From JAJFVC01 sp039698075 (lineage in GTDB: Bacteria; Planctomycetota; Planctomycetia; Pirellulales; Thermoguttaceae): DNA of 17,194 nucleotides. Below, piece after piece: positions 1-6,681 of the stretch. The notes beneath the pieces were generated by a model. The model ran no database searches and was not told the origin of the DNA. It saw only the letters and a list, made by a program, of their open reading frames with translations. The position numbers were made by a program, and so were the translations under genes. Where the stretch lies: the NCBI GenBank assembly GCA_039698075.1, contig JBDKTJ010000180.1:1-17194 (forward strand), written 5' to 3'. Each line of letters opens with the position of its first letter. Positions within the stretch are counted from its first letter, which is position 1.

Positions 1-642
1 GGCACGGTCTCGCTCCGCGCGAGGGCGTGGTTCAACGAAAACCTCGAAAGCCGCAACTTCTTCGTGCCCGGCGTGTTGGTGATCGTCGTCGCGCTGAGCA
101 CGCTGCTGCTGACCAGCATGGCCGTGGTGCGCGAAAAAGAGATCGGCACCATGGAGCAAATTCTGGTCACGCCGATCACTCCGGCCGAGTTCATCCTGGG
201 CAAGACCGTGCCGTTCGCGGTGATCGGGCTGGTCGACGTCGCGATGGTCACGCTCCTCGGGTCGTTTTGGTTCGAGGTGCCGATCCGCGGCAGCCTGTGG
301 CTTTTGTTGTTGGGCACGTCGCTGTTTTTGATGACCACGCTGGGCGCGGGGCTTCTGATCTCCACCTTCAGCCAGACGCAACAGCAAGCGATGATGACCA
401 CGTTTTTCGCGTTCTTTCCGGCGATGCTGCTGTCGGGCTTCGCGTTTCCGATCGCCAACATGCCCGAGCCGGTCCAGTGGCTGACGATCGTCAATCCGCT
501 CCGATATTTTTTGGTGATCGTGCGTGCGATTTTTTTGAAGGGCGTCGGGCTGGACGTGCTCTGGACGCAGATGCTGCCGCTGTTGGCGCTGGGCGTTGCA
601 TTGCTGTGGTCGGCGGTCCGCCGGTTCCACAAGACGCTTTAG
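1..642 (+). CDS. ABC-2 type exporter permease, C-terminal part (5' end outside window)
   Basis: This is the last 213 residues of an integral membrane subunit of an ABC exporter; the frame is open from base 1 and ends at TAG 640-642. Visible residues show about five hydrophobic segments (roughly 22-42, 70-88, 98-121, 133-152, 188-205). The cytoplasmic coupling stretch REKEIGTMEQILVTPI (44-59) and the NPLRYF motif near 165-170 are typical of the YhhJ/YbhS/YbhR branch of ABC-2 permeases, which form dimers and pair with one or two ATPases. Upstream residues AWFNENLESRNFFVPG match the conserved lead-in to the second transmembrane segment of this branch, so a large periplasmic domain and the first helix should lie before the window. 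The substrate cannot be read from the sequence; relatives export drugs or toxic compounds. The ATPase and any membrane-fusion partner would be expected upstream. No terminator is evident after the stop. Confidence 0.9.
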   Translation, partial: GTVSLRARAWFNENLESRNFFVPGVLVIVVALSTLLLTSMAVVREKEIGTMEQILVTPITPAEFILGKTVPFAVIGLVDVAMVTLLGSFWFEVPIRGSLWLLLLGTSLFLMTTLGAGLLISTFSQTQQQAMMTTFFAFFPAMLLSGFAFPIANMPEPVQWLTIVNPLRYFLVIVRAIFLKGVGLDVLWTQMLPLLALGVALLWSAVRRFHKTL

Positions 643-719
643 GAAAATCGGCGATCCACGACGGAATGACGTCGATTGGATTCTTGGCCGAACGCCGGCT
701 GTTGCGCGACGACCGGACA

Positions 720-728
720 TGGTATCCT
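720..728 (+). promoter_or_regulatory. Probable extended -10 promoter element (TGGTATCCT)
   Basis: TGG followed by TATCCT fits the extended -10 form TGnTAnnnT. A TTGCGC hexamer at 702-707 lies 15 bp before the hexamer, shorter than ideal. It would start transcription near 735, about 60 bases before the ATG at 797. The same TGnTAnnnT form recurs before other gene units in this window. Confidence 0.4.
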
Positions 729-796
729 AGTTCGAGTCGTCATCGAAAAGCGATCGGTTGCGGATCGGTAAAAAATCGCCAAAGAGGAGGACGGGC

Positions 797-1690
797 ATGG
801 TGAATCTTTCCATTTTCATCTCGGCGGTCATTGTTTTGGCGTCCGCCGATCACGCGAAGAATCCGATTTTCGACGAGCTGACGCAGCGAGGGCTTGCGAT
901 GTCCGACGGCTCGACGGTGAAATTGCCGCCGCCGATCGCCGCCGAGGGGCTCGATGCAGCCGGTCAGCGCGCGGCGTTGGAAAAGGCGTCCGGGCCCTCC
1001 GCGACCTTCGACGAGCTGATCCAAAAGTCCTACTACACGCCGACGATCGTCAAAATTCGCACGGTTCGGCCGTTTGTCGATGAAAAGTCAGCCGTCCGAT
1101 CGGTCGACCTGTGGTTCGTCGCCCGCGGCGATTGGAAGACGCTCACCTCGAAGGAGTTTTTGGAGTCGGTCTTCAAAAGCAAGAGCGAAGGGCGAAGCGG
1201 AGTCGTGTCGAAATTGGGCGAGTTGACCGAACCGGAAATGGCCGCGAGGAAGCTTTTGTCTCCCGACGACGAGGGCTGCCGGTCGCGATTCATCTACACG
1301 ACGTTTTCGTTGTTCGAGCGGGTCGAATTGAGCACGACGCGGCACGCGACGGTCACGCGCGGCAAGGATTTTGTGTTGGCCGCCGCCCGGGTCGATCCGC
1401 GTTTCGACGGCGACCGGGATTTTCCGAATCAATGGCGTCCGCTGGTGCGCGACGCGGAGGCGAACATCAAGCCGGGCCCGGCGAAACCATACGCCCATGC
1501 CGGCGGATACGCGAAAATCACGAGGCTGAAGGAGCCGTCCGACACCGTGCTGGTCGAGTGCCATTTGGTCTACGAAGAGCCGTATGGCTGGTTCGACGGC
1601 GTCAATTTGGTCAAGCAGAAAGTGCCCGCGATGGTCAAGGAGAAGGCGCGCACGTTCCGCCGCAAGCTGGCGCTGGCCAAAGAGGACTAG
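797..1690 (+). CDS. Hypothetical exported protein, planctomycete type
   Basis: I do not recognise a characterised family. The protein is 297 residues long. The ATG at 797 is chosen because GAGGAGG (784-790) sits 6 bases upstream; an in-frame start at 758 lacks such a site. The N-terminus MVNLSIFISAVIVLASADHA reads as a short, weakly positive signal peptide with possible cleavage after the final Ala, so export is inferred. The rest is soluble mixed alpha/beta sequence rich in charged residues, with no repeats, no Cys pairs and no catalytic motif that I can name. Residues about 85-105 (VRPFVDEKSAVRSVDLWFVA) and 245-265 (LVECHLVYEEPYGWFDG) look like beta-rich conserved blocks. It ends only 3 bp before the next gene, so the two are probably co-transcribed. 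Confidence 0.75.
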   Translation: MVNLSIFISAVIVLASADHAKNPIFDELTQRGLAMSDGSTVKLPPPIAAEGLDAAGQRAALEKASGPSATFDELIQKSYYTPTIVKIRTVRPFVDEKSAVRSVDLWFVARGDWKTLTSKEFLESVFKSKSEGRSGVVSKLGELTEPEMAARKLLSPDDEGCRSRFIYTTFSLFERVELSTTRHATVTRGKDFVLAAARVDPRFDGDRDFPNQWRPLVRDAEANIKPGPAKPYAHAGGYAKITRLKEPSDTVLVECHLVYEEPYGWFDGVNLVKQKVPAMVKEKARTFRRKLALAKED

Positions 1691-1693
1691 GCG

Positions 1694-2347
1694 TTGAACT
1701 ATTTCGCCCACGCGATGCACTGTCTCGATCGGCCGTATTTTTTGGCCGGCTCGGCCGTGCCCGATTGGTTGGCCGTTGCGGATCGGCCGCTGCGGCTGAA
1801 GAGCGCTCGGGTGGCGACGTTCGTGGGCGATCCGGACCCTTGCGTGGCGGAGTTGGCCGGCGGCGTTTTGCAGCATCTTCGCGACGACGCCCGATTCCAT
1901 GCGACCCGGGCGTTCGCCGAGACGTCGCTCGAATTGACCGTGTTGGCGCGCGACGTTTTGGGGCGCGAGGCGGGCTTTCGGCCGGCGTTTTTGGGGCACC
2001 TGCTGACGGAGCTGTTGTTGGACGCCGCGTTGATCGAAGAAGCTCCCGAACGGCTGGCGGCGTATTACCGCGTTTTGGAGACGGTGGCAGCCGCCCACGT
2101 GGAGGCGATCGTCAATCGGATGGCGCCGCGGCCCACCCAGCGGTTGGCGTGGTTTGTCGAGCTGTTCCGCCGCGAACGTATCTTGTCGGATTATGAAAAA
2201 GATGACAAACTAAAGGTGCGATTGAATCAGATTATGCGCCGACTGCGATTGTCGCCGCTGCCCGATGCGTTTGGGGTCATCCTGCCCTCGGCCCGGCGGT
2301 TGGTTCGCCAACGGCGGCAATCGCTGTTGGAAGGCATTCCCGCGTAA
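1694..2347 (+). CDS. AcpH-like hypothetical protein (possible HD-type metal-dependent phosphodiesterase)
   Basis: The gene encodes 217 residues from a TTG start 3 bp after the previous stop. The TTG is preferred because it yields MNYFAHA, which matches the MNFLAH opening of the acyl-carrier-protein phosphodiesterase family (AcpH); the first internal ATG would remove it. Further resemblance: AGS-AVPDWLAVADR (19-31) where AcpH has its SGNLLADF stretch, and G57-x3-H61-x2-D64-x4-H69 followed by H102, E106 and D110, which resemble the scattered His/Asp metal ligands of AcpH and HD-fold hydrolases. AcpH removes phosphopantetheine from acyl carrier protein. Whether this protein does so is not shown: similarity is weak outside those blocks, and the protein could act on another substrate or have lost activity. 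No signal peptide is seen, so it is probably cytoplasmic. The start has no good Shine-Dalgarno site, suggesting translational coupling to the upstream gene. Confidence 0.7.
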   Translation: MNYFAHAMHCLDRPYFLAGSAVPDWLAVADRPLRLKSARVATFVGDPDPCVAELAGGVLQHLRDDARFHATRAFAETSLELTVLARDVLGREAGFRPAFLGHLLTELLLDAALIEEAPERLAAYYRVLETVAAAHVEAIVNRMAPRPTQRLAWFVELFRRERILSDYEKDDKLKVRLNQIMRRLRLSPLPDAFGVILPSARRLVRQRRQSLLEGIPA

Positions 2348-2437
2348 TCGGAAGAGACGCTCGAAACGAGGTTTCGGCTCGGGAGCGAAGAGGTCGCCCG
2401 GCGTTGGCGATCGCAAGAAAAGGGACGAATCCGAAAA

Positions 2438-3169
2438 ATGCCGCCGTCTGCCGATCCGCCGTTTTCCGCACAGCCCCAAAACATCTCGCTGGACGAGTTG
2501 GCCGAGGCGTTTGCCGAGGTGATCGGAGGCGAACCGCATCGGGCGGAGCCGATCGAGCCGGAAACGGTCGAGCCGTCCGGTGGCGATCCGTCGGCTGCGG
2601 AGACGTTGGCGGCCGAACCGGAAAAGCCGGCCGAGACGGACCATTGCCCCATCAGCCCGCGGACCATTTTGGAGGCGATGCTGTTCGTGGGCAATCGCGA
2701 CAATCGGCCGCTTTCGCCGGCGCGGGTCGCCGAGTTGATGCGTGACGTGTCGTCGGATGAGGTATCGCCGCTGATCGACGAGTTGAACCGTCGCTATGCG
2801 GCCAATGGGGCCCCGTATCGGGTCGTCAGCGAGGGGGACGGCTATCGGATGACGCTTTGCGAGGAGTATCGGTCGCTGAGGAACCGGTTTTACGGCCACA
2901 TTCGGGAGGCTCGGCTCTCGCAGGCGGCCATCGACGTGTTGGCCCTAGTGGCCTACGAGCAACCGATCACCGGCGAGAAGCTGAGTCGGCTGCGCGGCAA
3001 GCCGAGCAGTCACGTGCTGGCCCATCTGGTTCGTCGAGGGTTGTTGCGGGTCGAGCGCTGCGATCCGAAGCGTCGCACGCCTTCTTATCGGACGACGGAC
3101 CGCTTTCTTGAGCTGTTCAATCTGCAATCGCTCGAAGAATTGCCTCGGAGCGAAGACTCGCCGTCGTAG
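2438..3169 (+). CDS. scpB: Segregation and condensation protein B (SMC-ScpAB complex)
   Basis: ScpB is the dimeric winged-helix (kite) subunit that binds the kleisin ScpA and regulates the SMC ATPase in chromosome organisation and segregation. The 243-residue product has the family's two winged-helix domains at about 72-150 and 158-233. The second contains the recognisable series LSQAAIDVLALVAYEQPIT (160-178), the LRG turn (185-187), the wing LVRRGLLRV (197-205) and the closing SYRTTDRFLELFNLQSLEELP region (216-236). The first approximately 70 residues are a low-complexity Glu/Pro/Ala-rich extension absent from the compact B. subtilis form. ATG 2438 is the first in-frame start; only a distant AGGGA (2421-2425) precedes it. 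scpA, often adjacent elsewhere, is not in this window. A 90-bp gap separates it from the AcpH-like gene. Confidence 0.92.
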   Translation: MPPSADPPFSAQPQNISLDELAEAFAEVIGGEPHRAEPIEPETVEPSGGDPSAAETLAAEPEKPAETDHCPISPRTILEAMLFVGNRDNRPLSPARVAELMRDVSSDEVSPLIDELNRRYAANGAPYRVVSEGDGYRMTLCEEYRSLRNRFYGHIREARLSQAAIDVLALVAYEQPITGEKLSRLRGKPSSHVLAHLVRRGLLRVERCDPKRRTPSYRTTDRFLELFNLQSLEELPRSEDSPS

Positions 3170-3293
3170 ACGAGGCGTCTGGGGGGATCGGGGGACGAGG
3201 CGGAAAAATCCACCGGTTGAGACGCCATAACATCTTGCCGCCAAACGCTTTAGGGGATAACCCGAAAGAAGCGCAGACGCGGCGTGTTGGTCC

Positions 3294-3302
3294 TGCTAGA
3301 AT
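3294..3302 (+). promoter_or_regulatory. Probable extended -10 promoter element for the rpe unit (TGCTAGAAT)
   Basis: TGC plus TAGAAT matches the extended -10 form well. There is no convincing -35 hexamer 16-18 bp upstream. It lies in the 207-bp scpB-rpe gap and would start transcription near 3309, roughly 68 bases before the rpe ATG. The flanking string TCCTGCTAG is repeated at 5561-5569 before the kinase gene. Confidence 0.5.
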
Positions 3303-3376
3303 GGTATGGAATTTCCTGTTAGCGAAACTATGACGTCTCGCGTTCCTGTTTCCCGAAGGCCCCAGGCGCTTTTGGT

Positions 3377-4081
3377 ATGTCCGCGTCGCGGATTCTACAA
3401 AACCTGCGTTCGGCTGCGCCGTTGGTGGCGCCGTCGCTGTTGTCTTGCGACTTTGCCGAGCTGCGCGAAGAGATTCGCCGCGTCGAACGGGCCGGGGCGC
3501 GGTTGATCCATTTGGACATCATGGACGGCCATTTCGTCCCGAATCTGAGTTTTGGGATTCCGGTGGTCGAGGCGATTCGTCGTTCGACGGAGTTGCCGTT
3601 GGACGTGCATCTGATGATTTCGGAGCCGGCGCGATACGTGCGGCGTTTTCGGGAAGCGGGGGCGGATCTGTTGACGGTGCACATCGAGACGCTGCCGGAC
3701 CCGCGCCCGGTGCTGGAGGAAATTCGTTCGTTGGGGGCCGCGGCGGGCATTTCGCTGAATCCGCCCACGCCGGTCGAGCAGCTTGACGGTTGTCTCGACC
3801 TGTGCGATCTGGTGCTGGTGATGAGCGTGATGCCGGGATTCGGCGGCCAGAAGTTCGAGTCCGTGGCGTTGGAGAAGCTGCGGCATTTTAGGGCCGCCGC
3901 GAGGCCCGGCGCGTTGTTGTCGATCGACGGGGGCGTGAACCTCGAAACGGTCGACGCTTGCGCCGCGGCCGGCGCCGACCTGCTGGTGGCGGGTTCGGCC
4001 CTGTTTTCTCAAAAGGATTACGGCCGGTTTCTTCGCGAGATGACCGGCCGCGCAAGAGACGCGAAGGAAGTTCGAGTATAG
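3377..4081 (+). CDS. rpe: Ribulose-phosphate 3-epimerase
   Basis: Interconverts D-ribulose 5-phosphate and D-xylulose 5-phosphate in the cytosolic pentose phosphate pathway (and in the Calvin cycle where present). The 234-residue product is a complete TIM barrel of usual length. It shows APSLLSCDF (18-26), IHLDIMDGHFVPN (44-56), DVHLMISEP (76-84), VMPGFGGQKF (151-160), SIDGGV (182-187) and the phosphate-binding end ADLLVAGSALF (200-210). The metal ligands and acid/base residues of the family are all present: His45, Asp47, His78 and Asp184. ATG 3377 is the first in-frame ATG after an upstream stop at 3320-3322. It lacks a strong Shine-Dalgarno and gives a leader of about 15 residues before the barrel starts. 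It is the first gene of a tight unit: the next ATG lies 4 bp after the stop. Confidence 0.96.
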   Translation: MSASRILQNLRSAAPLVAPSLLSCDFAELREEIRRVERAGARLIHLDIMDGHFVPNLSFGIPVVEAIRRSTELPLDVHLMISEPARYVRRFREAGADLLTVHIETLPDPRPVLEEIRSLGAAAGISLNPPTPVEQLDGCLDLCDLVLVMSVMPGFGGQKFESVALEKLRHFRAAARPGALLSIDGGVNLETVDACAAAGADLLVAGSALFSQKDYGRFLREMTGRARDAKEVRV

Positions 4082-4085
4082 TGTC

Positions 4086-4670
4086 ATGTTGCAGATTGTG
4101 TTGATTCGCCCGGGTTCGACCGACTATGACGTGCAACAGCGCATCCAAGGCAGCTTGGATATTCCGTTGAACGAGCAGGGCGTGGAGGAGGTGGCGCAAA
4201 CGGCGGTGGAGTTGCGTCACGCGGCGATCGAAGTCGTCTATGCGCCGGTGTCGCAGCCGTCGCAGCAGACCGCGGCGATTTTGGCCAAGGCGCTCAACGC
4301 CAAACAGAAAAAAATCGACCGGCTCCCGAACCTCAATCAGGGGCTCTGGCAGGGGATGCTCGTCGAAGACGTCCGCCACAAGCAGCCGAAAGTGTATCGC
4401 CAGTGGCAGGAGCAGCCGGAAAACGTCTGTCCGCCGGAAGGCGAGATGCTCAGCGAGGCCGACGACCGGCTCCGCACGGCGCTGGTCAAATTGTTCAAGC
4501 GTCATAAGGAAGGCGTCATCGGGCTGGTGTTGCCCGAGCCGCTGTTGAGTCTGGCCCGCCGTTTCCTGACGCACGGCGAGCTGGGCGATTTGTGGAAAGC
4601 GCCCAACGGTCACGGGCGGTTCGAAGTGTTGTCCGTCGATTCGGAGGAAGCGCTCGCCGCGAGCGTTTGA
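4086..4670 (+). CDS. Histidine-phosphatase-superfamily protein with degenerate active site (probable pseudoenzyme)
   Basis: The 194-residue product has the layout of the phosphoglycerate mutase-like histidine phosphatases: LIRPGSTD (6-13), IQGSLDIPLNEQG (20-32), QQTAAILA (60-67), GLWQG (86-90) and a late hydrophobic strand GVIGLVLPEP (143-152). The catalytic residues are replaced. RHG is RPG (His9 to Pro), the second Arg position is Pro58, the acid normally before the GxWEG block is Asn82 with WEG turned into WQG, and the second catalytic His (SHG) position is Pro150. Only Arg8 remains. Phosphohistidine chemistry is therefore unlikely; a binding or regulatory role is inference. The gene sits between rpe (4 bp) and accD (6 bp), implying co-transcription and tight co-expression. 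No signal peptide or membrane segment is seen. Fold assignment is firm; function is unknown. Confidence 0.85.
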   Translation: MLQIVLIRPGSTDYDVQQRIQGSLDIPLNEQGVEEVAQTAVELRHAAIEVVYAPVSQPSQQTAAILAKALNAKQKKIDRLPNLNQGLWQGMLVEDVRHKQPKVYRQWQEQPENVCPPEGEMLSEADDRLRTALVKLFKRHKEGVIGLVLPEPLLSLARRFLTHGELGDLWKAPNGHGRFEVLSVDSEEALAASV

Positions 4671-4676
4671 CGTGAA

Positions 4677-5519
4677 ATGCCGACAAAACCCGCCGACCCG
4701 AGCAGTTGGAAGAACGTGTTGACGCGACCCAAGCGGGGCGTGCCCGAGGGCCTGTGGAAACGTTGCCCCGGCTGTCAAGCGACGATTTTTCGCAAGGAAG
4801 CCGAAAAGCGGCTGGGCGTCTGTCCCGAATGCGATTACCACTGGTACGTGCCGGCCCGGCAGCGCATCGCCCAGGTGCTCGACGAAGGCACGTTCGAGGA
4901 GTGGGACGCCGATCTGGAATCGGCCGATCCGTTGCACTTCACCACGTATCCGAAAAAGCTCGAGGACGAACAGCGTCGCACGGGATTGCACGAGGCGGCG
5001 GTGACCGGCTCGGGCATGATTCGCGGCCGGCGCGTGGCGTTCGGCGTGACCGATTCGGCGTTCATTATGGGCAGCATGGGCTCCGTGGTCGGCGAAAAGC
5101 TGACCCGGCTGATCGAGCGCGCCACGACCGAGCAATTGCCGCTGATCATTATTTCCGGCTCGGGCGGCGGGGCTCGCATGCACGAGGGCGTCTTGTCGTT
5201 GATGCAAATGGCCAAGGTGTCGGCCGCGCTGGCCCGATTCGACGAGGCCGGAGGCCTTTTCATTTCCGTGCTGACCAACCCGACGATGGGCGGCGTGGCG
5301 GCCAGTTTCGCCTCGTTGGGCGACGTGGTGTTCGCCGAGCCGAAAGCGTTGATCGGGTTCGCCGGTCCCAGGACCATCAAGGCCACGATTCGCATCGAGT
5401 TGCCCAAGGGTTTTCAGACGAGCGAATTCCTTTTGGAACACGGGTTCATCGATCGCATTGTTCGTCGCCAAGACCTTCAAAGCGAACTGGCCAAAACGAT
5501 CGACTACTGCGGAAAATAA
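4677..5519 (+). CDS. accD: Acetyl-CoA carboxylase carboxyltransferase subunit beta
   Basis: AccD pairs with AccA to transfer the carboxyl group from carboxybiotin to acetyl-CoA, giving malonyl-CoA, the first committed step of fatty acid synthesis. The 280-residue product has the N-terminal four-Cys zinc ribbon (Cys30, Cys33, Cys49, Cys52; CPGC and CPEC) followed by the crotonase-fold carboxyltransferase domain. Conserved blocks are FMGSMGSVVGEK-like residues near 139-151, the oxyanion/CoA-binding SGSGGGARMHEG (about 161-172), and NPTMGGVAASFASLGD (about 201-216) with GFAGPRTI after it. Length is normal. ATG 4677 starts 6 bp after the preceding TGA, with no good Shine-Dalgarno, so translation probably couples to the upstream gene. 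accA, accB and accC are not in the window. Identification is secure. Confidence 0.97.
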   Translation: MPTKPADPSSWKNVLTRPKRGVPEGLWKRCPGCQATIFRKEAEKRLGVCPECDYHWYVPARQRIAQVLDEGTFEEWDADLESADPLHFTTYPKKLEDEQRRTGLHEAAVTGSGMIRGRRVAFGVTDSAFIMGSMGSVVGEKLTRLIERATTEQLPLIIISGSGGGARMHEGVLSLMQMAKVSAALARFDEAGGLFISVLTNPTMGGVAASFASLGDVVFAEPKALIGFAGPRTIKATIRIELPKGFQTSEFLLEHGFIDRIVRRQDLQSELAKTIDYCGK

Positions 5520-5522
5520 TAG

Positions 5523-5547
5523 CCAGTGGCCAGTGGTCAGTGGTCAG
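5523..5547. repeat. Heptamer tandem repeat (YCAGTGG, about 3.6 copies)
   Basis: CCAGTGG, CCAGTGG, TCAGTGG and a partial TCAG follow one another immediately after the accD stop. Short heptamer repeats of this kind are known in intergenic DNA of several bacterial lineages. It separates the rpe-accD unit from the kinase gene. It contains no hairpin and no T-run, so it is not an obvious terminator. Confidence 0.8.
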
Positions 5548-5563
5548 AACAAAAAACGTTTCC

Positions 5564-5572
5564 TGCTAGTTT
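5564..5572 (+). promoter_or_regulatory. Possible extended -10 promoter element for the kinase gene (TGCTAGTTT)
   Basis: TGC plus TAGTTT lies 17 bp before the kinase ATG and shares the string TCCTGCTAG with the rpe promoter candidate. Transcription from it would leave a leader of about 10 bases, close to leaderless, which would fit the absence of a Shine-Dalgarno site there. No -35 hexamer is apparent. Confidence 0.35.
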
Positions 5573-5589
5573 ACCGGCCACGGATTCTC

Positions 5590-6465
5590 ATGCCACTGTT
5601 TGACCGACTGAAATCGCTGCTGCCAAGCAATCGGCTGAACGTGTCGAAGCGGTTTGTGTTGCTGCATGAAGCGGTGTCGGGCACGATGTCGAACTTCTAC
5701 AAAGCCCGCGATTTGCAAACGAACAAGGTGGTCGGGCTGAAAATTCTCAACGCGCAAAAGACGGCGGCGGTCGAGTTGCGGCTTCGCGGGCTCAATAAGC
5801 CGTCGGAAGGCAAAATCGCCGTTCAATTGCAGCACCCGCGAATCGTCGAGACCTTGGAGTATGGCGCGACGACCGACGGCTCGCCCTATCTGGTGATGGA
5901 GTTTCTCGAGGGGCCGAACCTCAACACCGTGCTGGCGGCGCGCGATCCGTGTCTCGACGGCCGTCGGGCGAGATATGTCCTTGAGGCGGCCGAAGCGGTG
6001 GCTGCGGTCCACGAAGCCGGTTTTCTCCACCGCGACATTTGTCCGCGAAACCTGATGTTGACCAACAACCGCGAGGACCTCAAGCTGATCGACTTCGGAT
6101 TGACGGTGCCGGCCAAGCCGGAGTTCATGCAGCCGGGCAATCGGACCGGCACGCCGAACTACATGGCCCCGGAGTTGGTTCGTCGCCGGGTCACCGACCA
6201 GCGGTTGGATATTTTTGCGTTCGGCGTGACCGCGTATGAAATTTGCACGTTCCAGTTGCCGTGGCCTCGCGGCCGTAGCGACGGCATGGCGGCGATGTCG
6301 CACGATCGGCCGCCCGTGGACATCGCCAGGTACCGCCCGCAAATCCACCCGCTGTTGGCCAAAGCCATTCACGCGTGCATTGAGCCGGACGTGGGCAAGC
6401 GGTGTCCTACGATGAGCGCGTTTTTGCGAATGATTCGCCATGTCCCGGAAAGCGGGGATCGGTAA
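5590..6465 (+). CDS. Soluble Ser/Thr protein kinase, single domain
   Basis: A 291-residue Hanks-type kinase with no transmembrane segment or sensor domain; the domain fills nearly the whole protein. Motifs in order: a relaxed glycine loop around 30-36 (SGTMSNF), VGLKIL with Lys51, HPRIVETLEYG (82-92), hinge YLVMEFLEG (100-108), catalytic loop HRDICPRN (147-154), LIDFGL (166-171), GTPNYMAPEL (187-196), DIFAFGVTAYE (207-217) and Arg271 near the end of the C-lobe. Lys51, Asp149, Asn154 and Asp168 needed for ATP/Mg binding and catalysis are present, so activity is expected. The Lys usually found two after the catalytic Asp in Ser/Thr kinases is Cys151. The frame is open back to 5458, but that part lies in accD and the repeat; ATG 5590 gives a natural N-terminus. 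No substrate or partner is indicated by the neighbours. Confidence 0.9.
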   Translation: MPLFDRLKSLLPSNRLNVSKRFVLLHEAVSGTMSNFYKARDLQTNKVVGLKILNAQKTAAVELRLRGLNKPSEGKIAVQLQHPRIVETLEYGATTDGSPYLVMEFLEGPNLNTVLAARDPCLDGRRARYVLEAAEAVAAVHEAGFLHRDICPRNLMLTNNREDLKLIDFGLTVPAKPEFMQPGNRTGTPNYMAPELVRRRVTDQRLDIFAFGVTAYEICTFQLPWPRGRSDGMAAMSHDRPPVDIARYRPQIHPLLAKAIHACIEPDVGKRCPTMSAFLRMIRHVPESGDR

Positions 6466-6567
6466 ACGAAATCGGCTTTCATGGGCCGCCTGCGGAATCG
6501 CAAGCGGGTTAGAGGGCAGTGCGATAAGGGGGGGTGGCCAGTAGCCTGTCGAGTTATATCCCTCCGC

Positions 6568-6596
6568 TTGCGGAACGCCGGAAAAATCCGTATACT
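6568..6596 (+). promoter_or_regulatory. Sigma-70-type promoter of the small basic protein gene
   Basis: TTGCGG (6568-6573), a 17-bp spacer and TATACT (6591-6596) form the best + strand promoter in the window. Transcription would begin near 6603, leaving a leader of about 79 bases before the ATG at 6682. The strength is consistent with an abundant product. It lies in the otherwise featureless 216-bp gap after the kinase gene. Confidence 0.7.
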
Positions 6597-6681
6597 AACG
6601 TGTTTCCCAGCTATCAAAAATGACGGCAACCCCGATTGCCTTTTTGAGGTCCGATCGAATCAAGCGAGGAGTGCAGCAGTT

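Noticed and set aside
27..803. 258-codon open frame overlapping the ABC-2 permease
   Set aside because: The overlapping frame encodes conserved ABC-2 permease motifs from base 1; this one is Arg/Asp/Gly-rich and runs through the next promoter.
3168..3180. AGACG-AGG-CGTCT hairpin at the scpB stop as a terminator
   Set aside because: The stem is only 5 bp with a 3-base loop, overlaps the stop codon and is followed by G, not T.
3888..5480. 530-codon open frame on the - strand
   Set aside because: It lies antisense to rpe, the phosphatase-like gene and accD, has Arg/His/Gly-rich composition typical of a shadow of GC-rich codon use, and shows no family motif.
6481..6681. Upstream extension of the small basic protein frame
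   Set aside because: It runs through the promoter at 6568-6596 and adds sequence not found in the family; the ATG at 6682 has a Shine-Dalgarno.
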